Shown: in pieces, positions 1-12,019 of the stretch
Numbering within the stretch: position 1 is the stretch's first letter
Layout: each line of letters starts with the position of its first letter
From: Sipunculus nudus
Taxonomy: Eukaryota > Annelida > Sipuncula > Golfingiida > Sipunculidae
Length of the DNA: 64,000 nucleotides
NCBI GenBank assembly: GCA_026874595.1
Contig: CM049322.1
Coordinates: 30,133,340-30,197,339, forward strand
Reading direction: 5' to 3'
Position numbers and translations under genes: made by a program
Notes under the pieces: model-generated
Told to the model about the DNA's origin: nothing
The model's database searches: none
The model's input: the letters and a program-made list of their open reading frames with translations, nothing else

Positions 1-1140
1 TCACCATTGTGATACTATATTTAGTCGACAAACCTTATGAATATCATGGACATGTTAGGTTATTATAAAGAAATATATAATGATATATTTGAGTAAATGA
101 TGTATGAAATAACCTAACTGATGGATTAATATGGAGTAAATATTGTGGTTTATTTTTTATTTATTTGGGAGCTGCTGAAAATAGGGATATATTTGAGCAA
201 ATATGAATGCAATGACAGTACACTAAGCAATGGTAGAATGATGATAAGGCTATTTTTTGAAGGATCTATAGTGTATGGAAGTCAGCAAGATTTCAATTTG
301 ACAGATATAATGTTATGATTAACTATGCTGAAGAGGAGATTTATGAATTGTGACTGTATGACATGATATCTCTTAGGTCTTGACAAGGTACATTATATTG
401 ATGCCCACCGCGTCTACATATTACACAATATTGACATAATTTCTGGATTGTACATAGGTAACAAATAGTTATACAATATATAAAAATATGAATATATCTG
501 ATTTATCTTGTTCTTTTTTACTGAGGCTGACATTGGGATGGGGTTCGGAGAAGGAAACAGTGTGAGCAGCAAGGAGGGTTGGATGTAGAGAGAAAAGGAG
601 ATAGAGAGAGAGGGACGAAGCATTCAACAGTACTTAAACACCTGGAAGGTTAAAATCTAAAATATTATGAAATGTAGATAAAGTCTGAGAGAAAGAGGTA
701 ATCTAGGTCATTATTGGTTGATATAATTAAAGAAATTGTTGCAAATAATATTTTAAGATCTGACCATGCGTTTCCATTGGATACCTTTCTGACAGGCTGT
801 TGACAGTTCAACATTTTACATTTGTCTAATGAGATCCAATTTTTTAAGAAACTTTTTTTTTCTATTTAATGTTATGTATACAGTTGCAATAAAGTCCCCA
901 CTCCACAGGCAGAAGGACTTGATGGGGGGGGGGGGCATTTATAATGGGAGTTACAACGCCTCTGTCTCTCTGTATATATTTTCTTCAAATTATTAAATTT
1001 TATGCTATAGCAATAGAACTATTGTTCACAGTGCCAAGGAGCAAGGGCTTAGTGGGGTGGGGAAGGGGATGGTGGGAGTTACAATACCCTTGCATATACC
1101 TACAGGATATGAAATTTAATTAATCAGTGCTTACAGGAAA
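1..1140 (-). repeat. Interior of a family A Helentron-like element (left part)
   Basis: No gene is seen here. The stretch from about 200 to 1140 matches the order of blocks in the family A element that begins near 6067: a segment with GATTTCAATTTGACAGATA, an endonuclease relic around 640-840, a poly-G tract near 925-937, and a block ending in CTTACAGGAAA. The start of the element lies outside the window. The orientation given is that of the relic coding sequence and of the Helentron terminal plan. The same interior resumes after the family D insertion. Confidence 0.6.
640..840 (-). pseudogene. Relic of Helentron endonuclease C-terminus
   Basis: The minus strand of this segment is a degraded match to the end of the endonuclease at 62.3-62.9 kb, seen as a CQQ-like stretch and a later block corresponding to SDHK. 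The reading frame is broken and the central part is missing. It is the weakest of the endonuclease relics in the window. I place it mainly by the parallel with the clearer relics at 3.4-3.65, 12.13-12.34 and 29.6-29.87 kb. Confidence 0.45.
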
Positions 1141-1830
1141 CTAGATGTGTCGGAACGACACGAATGCCCCTGCCTGGGGCAAATAAGAAACATTTGTTAA
1201 ATTTTGTAAAATTTTTTAAGTTCAGGAAGTGTTGTATGGTCAAAAGTAGGTCAACAAGGGCAAAATGCAAACTCGATCTGTAAAGGGTCATTATCAAGCA
1301 ACACACCAAAAATCAGGCCAGTATCTGCAAGCATTGTGAAAAAAGTCCATATATGTGCATTTTCATGAAAATTTCTCTTTCATGAAATTTTCTATGTTCA
1401 GGATCTGTCATATGGTGAAAAATAGGTTAACTGGGACGAAACGCGAACTCGATCTGTAAGTGGTCATTATGCGCCCACAGACCAAACATTAGGCCAGTAT
1501 CTGTAAGCATTGCATTGTGAAACTAGAATATTAGCAAAAGTTGATAATCATTTATAAATTTAAATTGGAGAGGTATGTACCATGTTTCATAACAATCCAC
1601 CAAATACTTCCTGAGAAATAAGCTCCTAAGTTTTTTTCTATACTAAGCTCTGTGACCTTGAAAAGTAGGTCAAGATCACCCATCTTTGAACTTGACCAAG
1701 ATTTTGTAAATATAATGCAATAGCACTGAAGAAATGAAGTTCCTGTGTTGAATACCTTTGGAGATATCCTGCACAAAAGGCCAAAATTGAAAAAATCAGA
1801 TAAAATTTCATTAAAAAATCAGAAATTGCA

Positions 1831-1925
1831 GGTGGCGCCACCAAAATTGTGCAGCACATACAGACCATCAGTCCCAATGATCATAGTTAGTTTTGTGAAA
1901 ATCCACACAATGGTTCCTGAGATAT
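1831..1925 (+). other. GGTGGCGCCACC / 76 nt / GAGATAT module, family D copy
   Basis: The 12-bp palindrome occupies 1831-1842 and GAGATAT starts at 1919, leaving exactly 76 nt between them. The same geometry appears in families A, B and C. The intervening sequence is only loosely similar to theirs, with an A/T-rich stretch near its middle and a TTCCT just before GAGATAT. The strand is arbitrary because the core is palindromic. Function is unknown. Confidence 0.7.
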
Positions 1926-2221
1926 AAACTTCTGAGTGTTTTTCTATAATCAGCTCTAAAATGTAGAAAAACGGGTCAAGGTCACCCATCTTTGAACTTG
2001 ACTGAGATTTTATTGATATACATCTTCACTGATGAAATAAAATTCCAAGGGCGAATCCTTTTAGAGATATCCCACTCACAAGGTAAAAGTTAACAGACGC
2101 GGAATGGACGGATGGACGGATAGACACCGGACAGACAGATGGACAGACGGACAGCTTGGGTGACGACAATAGCCCATCAGCCTATGGGCTGAGGGCTAAA
2201 AACGGCTGTACATGTGTATTT

Positions 2222-2756
2222 GTCATGAAAATTTCTATTTTTCATGAAATTTTCTAAGTTTAGGAGCCGTAAAACAGTCAAAAGTAGGTCAACCAGGACG
2301 AAATGCGAACTCCTTCTGTAACTGGTCATTATCTGCCCACACGCCAAAAATCAGGCCAATATCTGCAGGCATTGCGAAAAAAAGTCCGTACATGTGTATT
2401 TGTCATGAAAATTTCTATTTTTCATGAAATTATCTAAGTTTAGGAGGCGTAAAACAGTCAAAAGTAGGTCAACCAGGACAAAACGTGAACTCCATCTGTA
2501 ACTGGTCATTATCTGCCTATACAACAAAAATCAGGCCAATATCTGCAGGCATTGCGAAAAAAAGTCTGTTCATGTGTATTTGTCAGAAAATTTCTATTTT
2601 TCATGAAATTTTCTAAGTTTAGGAGCCGTAAAACGGTCAAAAGTAGGTCAAATGGGACAAAACGCGAACTCCATCTGTAACTGGTCATTATCTGACCACA
2701 CACCAAAAATCAGGCCAATATCTGCAGGCATTGCGAAAAAAAGTCCGTACAACTGT
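2222..2756 (+). repeat. 180-bp tandem repeat inside family D
   Basis: Three consecutive units repeat with a 180-bp step, marked by AATATCTGCAGGCATTGCGA at about 2357, 2537 and 2717. Two more diverged copies lie at about 1190-1510 in the left part of the element. Each unit carries a TTTCATGAAA-like inverted repeat. Short open frames across this block are by-products of the periodicity. Confidence 0.8.
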
Positions 2757-2828
2757 TTGATTTCGAAATGACAGAAGGACGGAAATGGGTAAAACTGTAT
2801 GCCCCGGCCACTTTGTGGCGGGGGCATA

Positions 2829-3357
2829 AAAAAAGTTTATTCATAATTATTAATTATTTAAAACAGGCAGAAAGCTAGAGAAACAAAGCAAATCATTTTA
2901 ATTCCCATTCCTCTGAGCTAGGAAATTAAGAACAATTTTTACATAAATTCCTTTTTTTATAACATCATTTTTTCCAGGTTTTGAAAATGTAACTATACAT
3001 TTAGAGTATAACATGTATATGTGAATATTTCAGTTGATTCACATTTCTTAATTGCATCAACATATATATCTAATAAATCAGGTTTATAGTACCTGTCAAC
3101 AGAATGGGGTGGAGGGAGGAAGGGAGGCATAGTGGTGAGAGAGAGAAAGAGAGAGAGAGAGGAAGAGAGCTAGACTGGCAGAGAAAGAGAGAAAGGGAAA
3201 GAGAGAGAGGAGAAAGGCTCTCTGGTAATTACTGCCTGACCCAGCCTGACCCAGACACTCACAGAAGCAGTAGGCAAGGTGTGGAGGTGTTGTGTAACAG
3301 CCTAGTACACTGTTAACCAATGACTTGATGTAAACATTCAAGACATGGTGCTATAAA
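2829..3357 (-). repeat. Family A interior (right of the D insertion) with GA-rich tract
   Basis: The sequence picks up where 1140 stopped, continuing AAAAAAGTTTATTCATAATT as in the uninterrupted paralogue at about 7112. From 3108 to 3220 it becomes GA-rich low-complexity sequence. I see no gene. The open frames on both strands across the GA tract are low-complexity translations. Confidence 0.6.
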
Positions 3358-3372
3358 TATGGGTCACTGTGC

Positions 3373-3662
3373 TCAGCTGAAGTTGACTTTGAAGGTAAAA
3401 ATCGAAAATAATATCAAATGGAGATCAAGTCTAAGAGGAAAAGGTAATATATGCCATGGCTGGTTGACATGATTGGTTTGTATTGATGAGTAAGAAATTG
3501 TTGTAAATAATATTTTGTGACCAAACCATGCATTCTCTAAAATCAAAATTGAATCATGTGAGCAGTTTGTGAACATAAGATATATATTATTACCATGATC
3601 ATTGGCTGGGTTTTTGATAAATTGTTGACAGTTGAGAGGTTTATACATCTGCTCAATTGGAT
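3373..3662 (-). pseudogene. Relic of Helentron APE-type endonuclease, C-terminal part
   Basis: The minus-strand frame reads NCQQFIKNPANDHGN, then LMFTNCSH and GHKILF, which aligns over the C-terminal ~60 residues with HCQQLVTEKTTDHGS, LVFYNFPD and DHKVLF of the endonuclease at 62.3-62.9 kb. The SDHK-type motif, which in this family carries the catalytic Asp-His pair, is changed to GHK, so this copy could not be active even if complete. The N-terminal two-thirds is absent. It lies just inside the terminal motif of the outer A element, the same relative place as in the autonomous copy. Confidence 0.7.
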
Positions 3663-4414
3663 CTATTTTACATAATATATATCATTAAATATAAGTATTT
3701 TTTTTATAAAATGTATACAGTTGAAATATAACTGATGTCCCCAGTCCCCAGATGCAGGGACTTGGTGGTGGTGGTGGTGGTGGTGGGGGAGGGGAGGGGG
3801 GGCTGGAATGATGAGAGTTACAACATCTCTGTATTAATATAGTGTATATACATATAGGATTTCCACTTAATTCAACAATACTTACAGGATTAAATAGTTC
3901 ATTCACAATTACATAATATTTAAACAAGGCCTACAGGCCTAATGCGAACCTGTGCATTGGGAAATACACCAGGTATAATGCTTCAATGCTGGACCATTAC
4001 TTTTCATGTATATGAACAATGCAAGTCCTAAATATTTTGAATAAGAAACAATTACACAAACATCACTGCTGAAATTCTGGCATAGGTGCACACAACACAA
4101 AAACGATTGTAGCTGGCACCACCATGCAGTCTTGTACACAACAAAGCTATCAGAGATATACACATATGCCAATTTTCAGACTGATATATCAAACCCCTCC
4201 TGAGAAATAAGCAGGCACATACACTGTGCAAAAGTCAATGTATGTGGCACTACCTGTCTTGTAAATGAGAATACCATCAAAGACGTATAGACAGGTAAAA
4301 ATATCAGTCAAAAACATCAAACTTCCCCAGAGTTTGATGCACTGGGCTGACATGGCTTAGGTGAGTAAGGCAGTTGCCCCCGAGTGACCTGTGACAAATT
4401 GCTGCCTCAAGCTA

Positions 4415-4510
4415 CTGCACTGAGTGAACTCTTGACCTGCACCTGGCTAGACTGAGTGAACTTTTGACCTGTACCTGGCTGCACTGAGTGAACTCTTGAC
4501 CTGTTGCATA
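4415..4510 (+). repeat. 33-bp minisatellite in family B
   Basis: About three units with core ACTGAGTGAACTYTTGACCTG repeat every ~33 bp. Homologous short arrays occur at about 19078-19172 and 54085-54180 in other B copies, so the array predates their spread. Just to its right each B copy has two GCTATAAATAG motifs about 65 bp apart. Confidence 0.75.
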
Positions 4511-6479
4511 ATCTGACACAGCTGGCAGTCTGCCAAAGCTATAAATAGATTCAGGCTGAACTTTGGTGCCAAATATGATGAAATGAGCAGTCTGCAAAGC
4601 TATAAATAGAATGCAGCTACTGCACTGAGTGAACTCTGGACCTATACCTGGCTGCACTTCTTCCAATCCTGGCACTGTGCCAAAACTATTCATGGAGCTG
4701 ACATATCTTGGCTAATGGCCAACATCAAGGCACTGGCAATCTGCCAATGGTAAACCATGTGGTGCCATCTGAACACAAAAGTGGTCCCTACTTGAAATAA
4801 CTTTGTAATTTATTTTTCCAATACAAAATGCTTTTCAGCTGACTTTTTATAAAAAAAGAAATCAGGAATATATGAAAAATTATTACGGATGCATACTGAA
4901 TGCAAAATGAAAATACAGATATATCTCATTGATGGCAAATTCTTGAATTAAGTTGAGTAGGGATACCAATAATTTATAATCCACGTACAGTTGTCTTTAT
5001 ATAGCCACAGAGAGCTAAATATCCATGATTGTAACATTGCCTGGTATGATGAATAACTTAAATCATAAATCTAAATTTTTTAAAAGCTTTTAAAAAAACT
5101 TTCATGTCAATATTAACCAGAGATAACCTGAAATCTAAATGTCTAGTGGCATGATGTAATTGATGCTGATAAACTGGTGCCAGGCTAGATGTAACAGCAT
5201 CACACAGCTAACATATATGGTAAAATGACTCAATTCAATCTCCATAATTCAGCCAAAAATCATTCATGTTGAACCATTAATGACAATTATTATAAGAATT
5301 ATTGTAGGAATTATTCTTGTAAAATATTTAACAAACTGGCTTCAGTGGCAGAAAAAACGTTTCGCAGGTTTATAACTCATATAGGATGATACAGCATACT
5401 AGCTTCAGCTTCCCGTAACTCAGCCAAAAAGCACTGACCAAAACCATTTGAACAAACTTGAATTATCAACATCTGAGGAAAATTAATGTATGAAATTTAA
5501 GAATTTGGTCCAGTGGTTTTTGAGGAGAAGATCTTTGTAGTCACTGAGCTAAAATGGGCTGTTATCGCATATGACTAAATTCAGCTTCCCATAACTTAGC
5601 CAAAAGTCACTGAAAAGAGACCATTTGAACAAACTTCAGAAAGCACTACCCTAGGATCATTTCTTTGTGATATTAAACATTTTGGCCATATGGTTTCAGA
5701 GAAGAAGATTTTGTAGCCCTCAGTGTGATACAGGCACTGATGACCCTGTACAAAAAAAGCCGATGCAGCTGGCGCCACCAATACCTCAATTTTCAGATAT
5801 GACCTATGTGACCAACATTGGCATAAAATTTGGTGATGATAGCTACAGCCATTTCTGAGATTTAAATTTTTATATGCTTTTTTGCACAGTTAACAAAGTT
5901 CAACCTCCTGTATCTTGGCCAAAAATCTCCGAACTGGAACCAATCGAACAAACTTGAGAAAGATTGTTTCAGGGATCATTTCTGTGAAATATTGAACAAT
6001 TTGGCTGGACAGTTTCGGAGAAGAAGATTTTTAAAGCTTTTTTAGCTTTTTCCCTATAAAATCTAAACAAGGGACCTTTGGGTCACGGCGTTCAGCTGAA
6101 TGAGACAGATACAATTGTGTCACTATTGTTGTATGTAGGTCTGTAAGATTTCATTTTGACAGATGTAATTTTTTGTATTAATTATGTAGTTGAGCGGAAT
6201 AGTTATATAGAAGTATTAGTATTTTAAATATGAACAAGAATGTGTGTCTTAAATATTGCAATGGAAATGACCAGATGTTGTAAATTGCAGAGGAAGAAAG
6301 TGGAGATTTGCAAGTACAAAAATACACATTTAATAAATCAAAATATTTATGGAAAAGTAGAAAACTTATATGTTTTGGGAAGCAGTTGTTGCTGAATTAG
6401 AGAGGAAACAGAATGTCTCAAAAAGTATCTATAGAGAAGAAATTGTAGATTAAGCTGTGAGAAGTTGCCATGTTTGATC

Positions 6480-6760
6480 TGAATTGAAGAATGGGGCATT
6501 GTTGCTAATAATATCTTGTGATCTGAGGATGTGTTTTCTAATGTTGAAACTGAAGCATTTAAACAGTTAGTAAAGACAAGATCTATGGTATTTCCATGGT
6601 CACTGGTTGGTTCTCTGACTAGTTGTTGACATTTAAAGAGTTGACATAATTATGTCAAGTTGGTGTTATATATTATATTAGAAATGTCAATATTGAAATT
6701 GCCCATGATCACTATAGGTAGGTTGTGGTCAACTTGAGAGACTAAAACTTGGGAGTTCAG
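6480..6760 (-). pseudogene. Relic of Helentron endonuclease (two motifs visible)
   Basis: On the minus strand this reads, upstream to downstream, a PIVIMGNFNIDIS-like block (compare LLVMGDFNIDVS at 62.5 kb), then CQQLVREPTSDHGNTIDLVF, TNC and SDHKILLA. The first block is the GDFN motif of APE-type endonucleases with Asp changed to Asn; the last is the catalytic SDH motif, intact. Frameshifts separate the blocks. It preserves more of the endonuclease than the other relics and is the best evidence that family A derives from an element like that at 61.7-64 kb. Confidence 0.7.
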
Positions 6761-9557
6761 AGAAGAAGTTACTGATGGGACATACGGATGACCTATAAAG
6801 AAAAACAATCTGAAGTGACTGAGTCTAAGTGTGAATATAGAGAAGAGATGACTCCAAATCTGGTGTTGTGTGGTGGTGAAGGGTTACATGGGGACTCAGC
6901 TGTTTGACCTGATTGGGGGGGGGGGGGGAAGGATGAGAGTTTAAAAACACCTTTGTAACTCTGTATATTTATTTCTTTATTTACCAGTTATAAATTTTAT
7001 GCAGTTGCCAGAAGAATATTGTCCTAAACAAATACTCAGTGGCAGGGAGTGAGGAAAGTTACAACACCTTTGCATAAACATACAGGATACAAAATTTAAT
7101 CTTACAGGTAAAAAAAAGTTTTATTCATAATTATTGAATATTTAAAAACAGACAGAGATAGAAAAACAAAGCAAATCACTTTAATTCCCATTCTACTGAG
7201 GCAGAAAAATACTGAACCAATGTTTGCATTAGGTCCTCATTTTTTTATTACACCAATTTTTTGTTAAGGGAAATTTTGGACAAAATTTATAAATTTTACT
7301 ATACATTAAAAATATATATCAATTATATTTGAAAATTTAAGTTGATTAACAATTCTAAATTGCATCAACATTTACAGTTGTATTTATTTTTTCTTAAAAT
7401 ATATTTTTTTTAAATTTGCAAAATAATAAATATATGAAAATAACACTTGATTCAGGAAAATTTGTATACACTGGATTGGAAAAAGCAATGCAATTGAAGT
7501 ATGTAACTAATGCACGTATCTGTTGGGGGGGGGGGGGGGGAGGTCAGGGTTGCCATGTAATTCTACATTTGTGACAGGAGTGTTGCACCACTAATAAGTT
7601 TACCCAGGCAAGGCTGTAGGGTCCAGACATGGCTGGTCTGGAGGTTCAAAATGAAAATACCTTAGAGCCTCAGAAAAACTTTAATAACTAGAACAATTTT
7701 TAAGCTTTTACTTTGAAATTTCAGAATTTAACAGATTAAATCTATATATATCGACTGTGAAAAGTAAATCAAATGTTCTTACAAGAAAGAAACATGCCAT
7801 GGTCAAACTTGGGCAAAATTTAAGTTATATAGAGGAATATTTATGGTAAATATGAAGAAAACAAGATGAGTGGTTTTGATATTCGGCAGTCCTGAAGTAT
7901 GAAAATAGATATTTAATAGAAACACAGATGTATTTAATTTTTTCTAAAAATATATTTTTAAATTATAACTTTTTTAAATTATATAATACTGACTTAATTA
8001 CTGGCACGTACATAGGAACTATACAGAGGATACAGTTAAAGTTTTGAGATACTGTGATGCGTATGAAAAATTTACAGACGGACAGGCAGGTTGACAGAAT
8101 GGACTAATACATTTATTTCACTTTCAAGGGAATAATGCATTTAAGTTTATATATAAGCCTATTTTTTTTAGCATATCCACTTTTTCCATTAATAGTTTTA
8201 AATCTGATTCATTTTTTTTATTTACATGTTTTATAAATTTGTAATAAAACAACTGAAAGTATAAGTTAAAATATTAGAATTCTAAGCTGCAATCATTATA
8301 TATCCAGAGTGTAGCTCATATTGGGTCATATTATGCATACACATATATTTTTTTTTATTTTTAAATCACAAATGTTTAAACTGAATTTAAAAGAAAATAA
8401 TGCCACAACATGGCATCTACTAGATTATTCCTTGAATCACTATTAAAAAGTTTTGCACATTGGAGTTTTCAGTACATGCTTAATTTTATTCACTAAAATA
8501 AAATAAAAGATTCAGTAAATTTGATCAAATAAAACATCTTTTCAAATAAAGTATACACACTGTTGGTTGAATGAGGGACAAACAATATCATTGGGCTAAT
8601 TACTATCCCAGTTTTAATTTATTACTGGAATTAATAGTCAATTTCACACCTGGTGAAGTTTTTACTCTTCTGAAGTAAGGAATTACTTATCTGATAAACA
8701 TCCACACTTTCACAGCAATACACCACTTTGTGGACACAATTTAATGTACACTTTAATCATTGTAACCCTGGTGGTACAATACAAAATCTAAAAAGTAGCA
8801 CAGCCTAGAATAAGAATGAATAAAATGCAGAAAATAATAACATTCATCTAGTTTATGCACCATCCGGGGGGGGGGGGGGGAGGGGGGGGGGGAGGGAGTG
8901 CAGGGCAGAGGGGAAGCCTGCTGGTAGTGGCCAAGCTTAGCCAAGGCAGGCTGCCTGGTGTGTGTTACATAATGCAAGTGAAGGCTGTACTACTAGGTGG
9001 GCTAGATGTAAACAACACTTGACATGGTGTATGAAAACGTGAATAAAAGCTATTCTTTCCAATCAATTTCTTTGAAATTTCAGATTTTAAAAGATTAAAT
9101 CCTTATGTTTATATGCTGTGAAAATTAAATCAACAGTGCCAAAGTTGGACAAAATTTAAGGTATTGATTTTTTATTAATGCAAATAACTTGAAAAAATTG
9201 CAAAATTCATATCTAATTTTGGGTAAACAATTGAATCTTGATTAAATAAAGTTATATTCCTGAAAAAAAAAGTCTCTAGGTTCAGCAATTCTCATGTTAG
9301 GTGAGTAAATAAATTTCCAGATCTTTTTAAAAATTGCATTATATTTTGGCCCATAACTTCAAAATAATACCAAACACTGACCTAATTTTTGGTATGTTCA
9401 TAGAAAATGTATGAAAGAATGTGAATACTAAATATGATCAAAAAAAGATCAGTGCTTTTTATATTAGGCAGCCTTGAAGTGTAACAATGGTTTTTTTTAT
9501 GGAAAACGGAGGTTTTTCCTTAATATCTCGAAGGAACGAAGTCCTAATGATCTAATT

Positions 9558-9569
9558 TTCGGTTTGGTA
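9558..9569 (+). repeat. Target site duplication of L1-like LINE (left)
   Basis: TTCGGTTTGGTA here is repeated exactly at 11699-11710 on the other side of the insertion. Joining the flanks restores family A sequence that continues GGAGATTTTGGGGACATCTA, as in other A copies. Confidence 0.9.
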
Positions 9570-11698
9570 AAAATCATATATTAAGTACCTTACCTATGGG
9601 GGAGCTTACATTTCAATGTAATCTCAATCCAGAAGATTTGGATGAGATCTATTTAAAGGACATCCTTTGGAAAGAAGTCATGCAAGCATGGTGTAAATTT
9701 AATTTCTGCATACCAACAGAAGTGAAAGATATTTTTTGCCAGGTTCTGTGGTATAATTCCCATATTAAGATTGATAATAAGGTATTATTTTTTAGAAAAC
9801 TTTACAACTCAGGCATAATATACATAAAAGATATTATAGTGAAAGATAGAGGATTCTTCAGATTTCTTACATATGGAGAATTTCAGGCACGTACCAATTT
9901 AAATATAAACTTGCTGGTATGTTGGATGCAATACCAAATGATTGGAAAAAAATTCTTAAAGTAAACATAGAAATACACAGGATTCAAAACAATATAGAAA
10001 CCCTTTTTAGCATGAAAAAGGTAACTAAGCAGGTTTACTGTAAAATGGTTGAAAAGATCTATGTTGTCTCAACAAACCCACTAAGAAGTGGGCTATAGAC
10101 TTGAATATATCCAGCTGGGAAAGCATTTTGAGTGCTTTCCCTAAACTGAAAAAAGTTTCAAACTCAGTGCAACTTAGAATGTTCCAGTTCAGATTACTAA
10201 ATCGTATTATGTATCTTAATAGTCATTTGTATAAATCAAATATAATTGACAACCCCAGGTGCTCATTTTGTAAGTCAGAAGATGAAACATACATTCATCT
10301 ATTTTGGTCATGCACATTTGTCAAGTTAGTATGGTCAGATATACTTTTATGGTTAAAAGAGAATAAAGTGGCTGAACAGGATTTTAAGTTTGACTGTGCA
10401 CCAATAATATTAGGTGATTATACAGACATTATAGGCAGTATTGTACTTTTTGTTAAAAAAATATATATATGACTGTAGAGGTAAAAGCAACAAGCCTTCT
10501 TTGAAAGGAGCAATCTTGTTTATAAAACATCTGAAGGAAATAGAAAAATATATTGCTTATAAGAAAGGAAATACTATTGTACATGATAAAAAATGGAAGA
10601 AACTGAATTTTCTTACAGAAAGCAGTAACACACCAATCTTAAATTTATAATTTAGGGTTCTAGGGTCTTTTTTTTATCATGAAATAGTTTACACGTAGAC
10701 ATTTAAGTGATTGATAAAAGTATGTTAATGATATGAGTAGATATATGTGATAACAACCGTTATAAAGAATCAATAAAAAGGAATGTTCATTTATATTTTC
10801 ACATAAGGGTAAAGTGTATTGCTAGCATACATATATAAATGGGCAATGAATTGTGATTAATTATAAAAACGTGGTTACTTAAGTTTTACTGAGCTAGGTC
10901 TGTATAGGGAAGTCTGTATCATATATTAACGGTAAGACAGGCATTGTTATGTACCATTACAACTTGTTTGTCTCATGAATGTAATTTTCATCAATTTAAA
11001 AGGTGACAGTTATAGCATAAATATATGTATGTTTCACTTAATTATCACTAGGTGACAAGAGAGATTTAAAGCATGTAAAAATAATAATTAATAGGGTATA
11101 ATGTAAATTGTCCCATGGGTGTACTTGGTCTGCCATTCTGGCAATAGCTATTCATTGTAAAAATTGTTAACCTTCTCTTACAATAATAGGTAAATAAACA
11201 TTCACTATGACATGATTCATTGAATCATGTATTAATCATACAAAGATTGTTATATTAAAAAACCAAAGTTATATTTTTTTTATAAGGTGTTATAGGGATA
11301 TCTGGTTTAATATGCAACAAGAAATCAACGTATTTTTTTTTTGTATTCACAGCTAGCAAGGTATATATTGTAATCAGGCAGTCAGTTACTTGAGGATTAG
11401 AATGAATTAGATCAAGTTTTTTATAGGGCCCTAGGGTCAGATGAAGTTAACTTATCCTTGATAATTAAAAAATAGGTTTAGTACACAGGTAGCTAGGTAC
11501 CAGGTGTGCATTAATATAACAGGTTGCATGTGTATTATAGATCTGTTAAAACTTAAGGATTAGTAACAATTTTTGTTCTATTGAAGTGTTTTGCTTGCAG
11601 AGATCATATCTCACCTGTGCCAGATTGTCTCCTGTTTTTCATTCATTTTTAAAAATGTTTCTGTGCCTGTACTTTTTTGATTCAATAAAAAAAAAAAA
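9570..11698 (+). mobile_element. 5'-truncated L1/Tx1-like LINE (nesting level 4)
   Basis: A 2129-bp insertion into family A. It has a 12-bp target duplication, ends in an A run of about 12 that overlaps an AATAAA signal (11684-11698), and begins abruptly inside ORF2. All three are expected of target-primed reverse transcription by an L1-type LINE. The coding part occupies the first ~1.1 kb; the remaining ~1 kb (10651-11686) is AT-rich 3' UTR with no features I recognise. The L1/Tx1 assignment rests on the poly-A tail and on the Cys-rich C-terminal domain and is moderate. Confidence 0.88.
9572..10650 (+). pseudogene. LINE ORF2 C-terminal region (post-RT and Cys-rich domain)
   Basis: Three overlapping frames together represent the end of an L1-type ORF2. 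The first (to about 9964) ends, after a frameshift, in YKLAGMLDAIPNDWKKILK, the usual IP..W segment between RT and the C-terminal domain. The second (10101-10472) has RCSFCKSEDETYIHLFWSC, a zf-RVT-like C-x2-C-x7-H-x4-C motif. The third (10441-10650) is the C-terminal tail. Breaks occur near 9950-10100 and at an AT run near 10455. The reverse transcriptase and endonuclease domains are missing through 5' truncation, so the copy is dead. No start codon is meaningful here. Confidence 0.8.
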
Positions 11699-11710
11699 TT
11701 CGGTTTGGTA
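11699..11710 (+). repeat. Target site duplication of L1-like LINE (right)
   Basis: Exact repeat of 9558-9569, immediately after the A run. The family A sequence resumes from here. Confidence 0.9.
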
Positions 11711-12019
11711 GGAGATTTTGGGGACATCTAAAATTATGCCAACAGCCTGGGGAGCATAGAGATGTGCACTGAATGACCTACAGTCATCAAAGTGGACTGC
11801 TTGACAATGTAAGGGAATACAACAAGAGCCTCTAAAAAAATTCAATAACTAGCCTAATTTTGCAGCTTTTATTTTCAAATTTCAGATTTTAACAGATTAA
11901 ATCCTTATGTGTACATGCTGTGAAAAATTAAATCCACAGTACTTACAGGAAAAAAACGTGCCATGGCCAAAGTTGGGCAAAATTTAAGGTACCAATTTTA
12001 TATTTTTGCCAATATTTAA

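Larger units (their letters stand above)
1141..2828 (-). mobile_element. Family D Helentron-like (HINE-type) element
   Basis: The + strand starts CTAG followed by a hairpin (GTGTCG at 1147-1152 pairs with CGACAC at 1156-1161) and then ATGCCCCTGCC at 1164-1174. The reverse complement of that motif, with one mismatch, closes the element as GGCGGGGGCAT at 2817-2827, followed by an A run. The empty site is visible in a paralogous family A sequence at about 7105-7120, where CTTACAGG runs straight into the A tract. No target duplication is seen. Inside are 180-bp tandem units, a GGTGGCGCCACC module at 1831 and ACGG-type microsatellite at 2105-2155. It has no coding capacity. HINE is the best class; the exact ends are uncertain by 1-3 bases. 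Confidence 0.75.

Noticed and set aside
2222-2756. CRISPR-like array from regular 180-bp spacing
   Set aside because: Whole units repeat, with no short repeat separated by unique spacers, and the context is a eukaryotic transposon.
3104-3341. Arg/Glu-rich and Leu/Ser-rich frames at 3.1-3.3 kb
   Set aside because: Both arise from a GA-rich low-complexity tract read on opposite strands.
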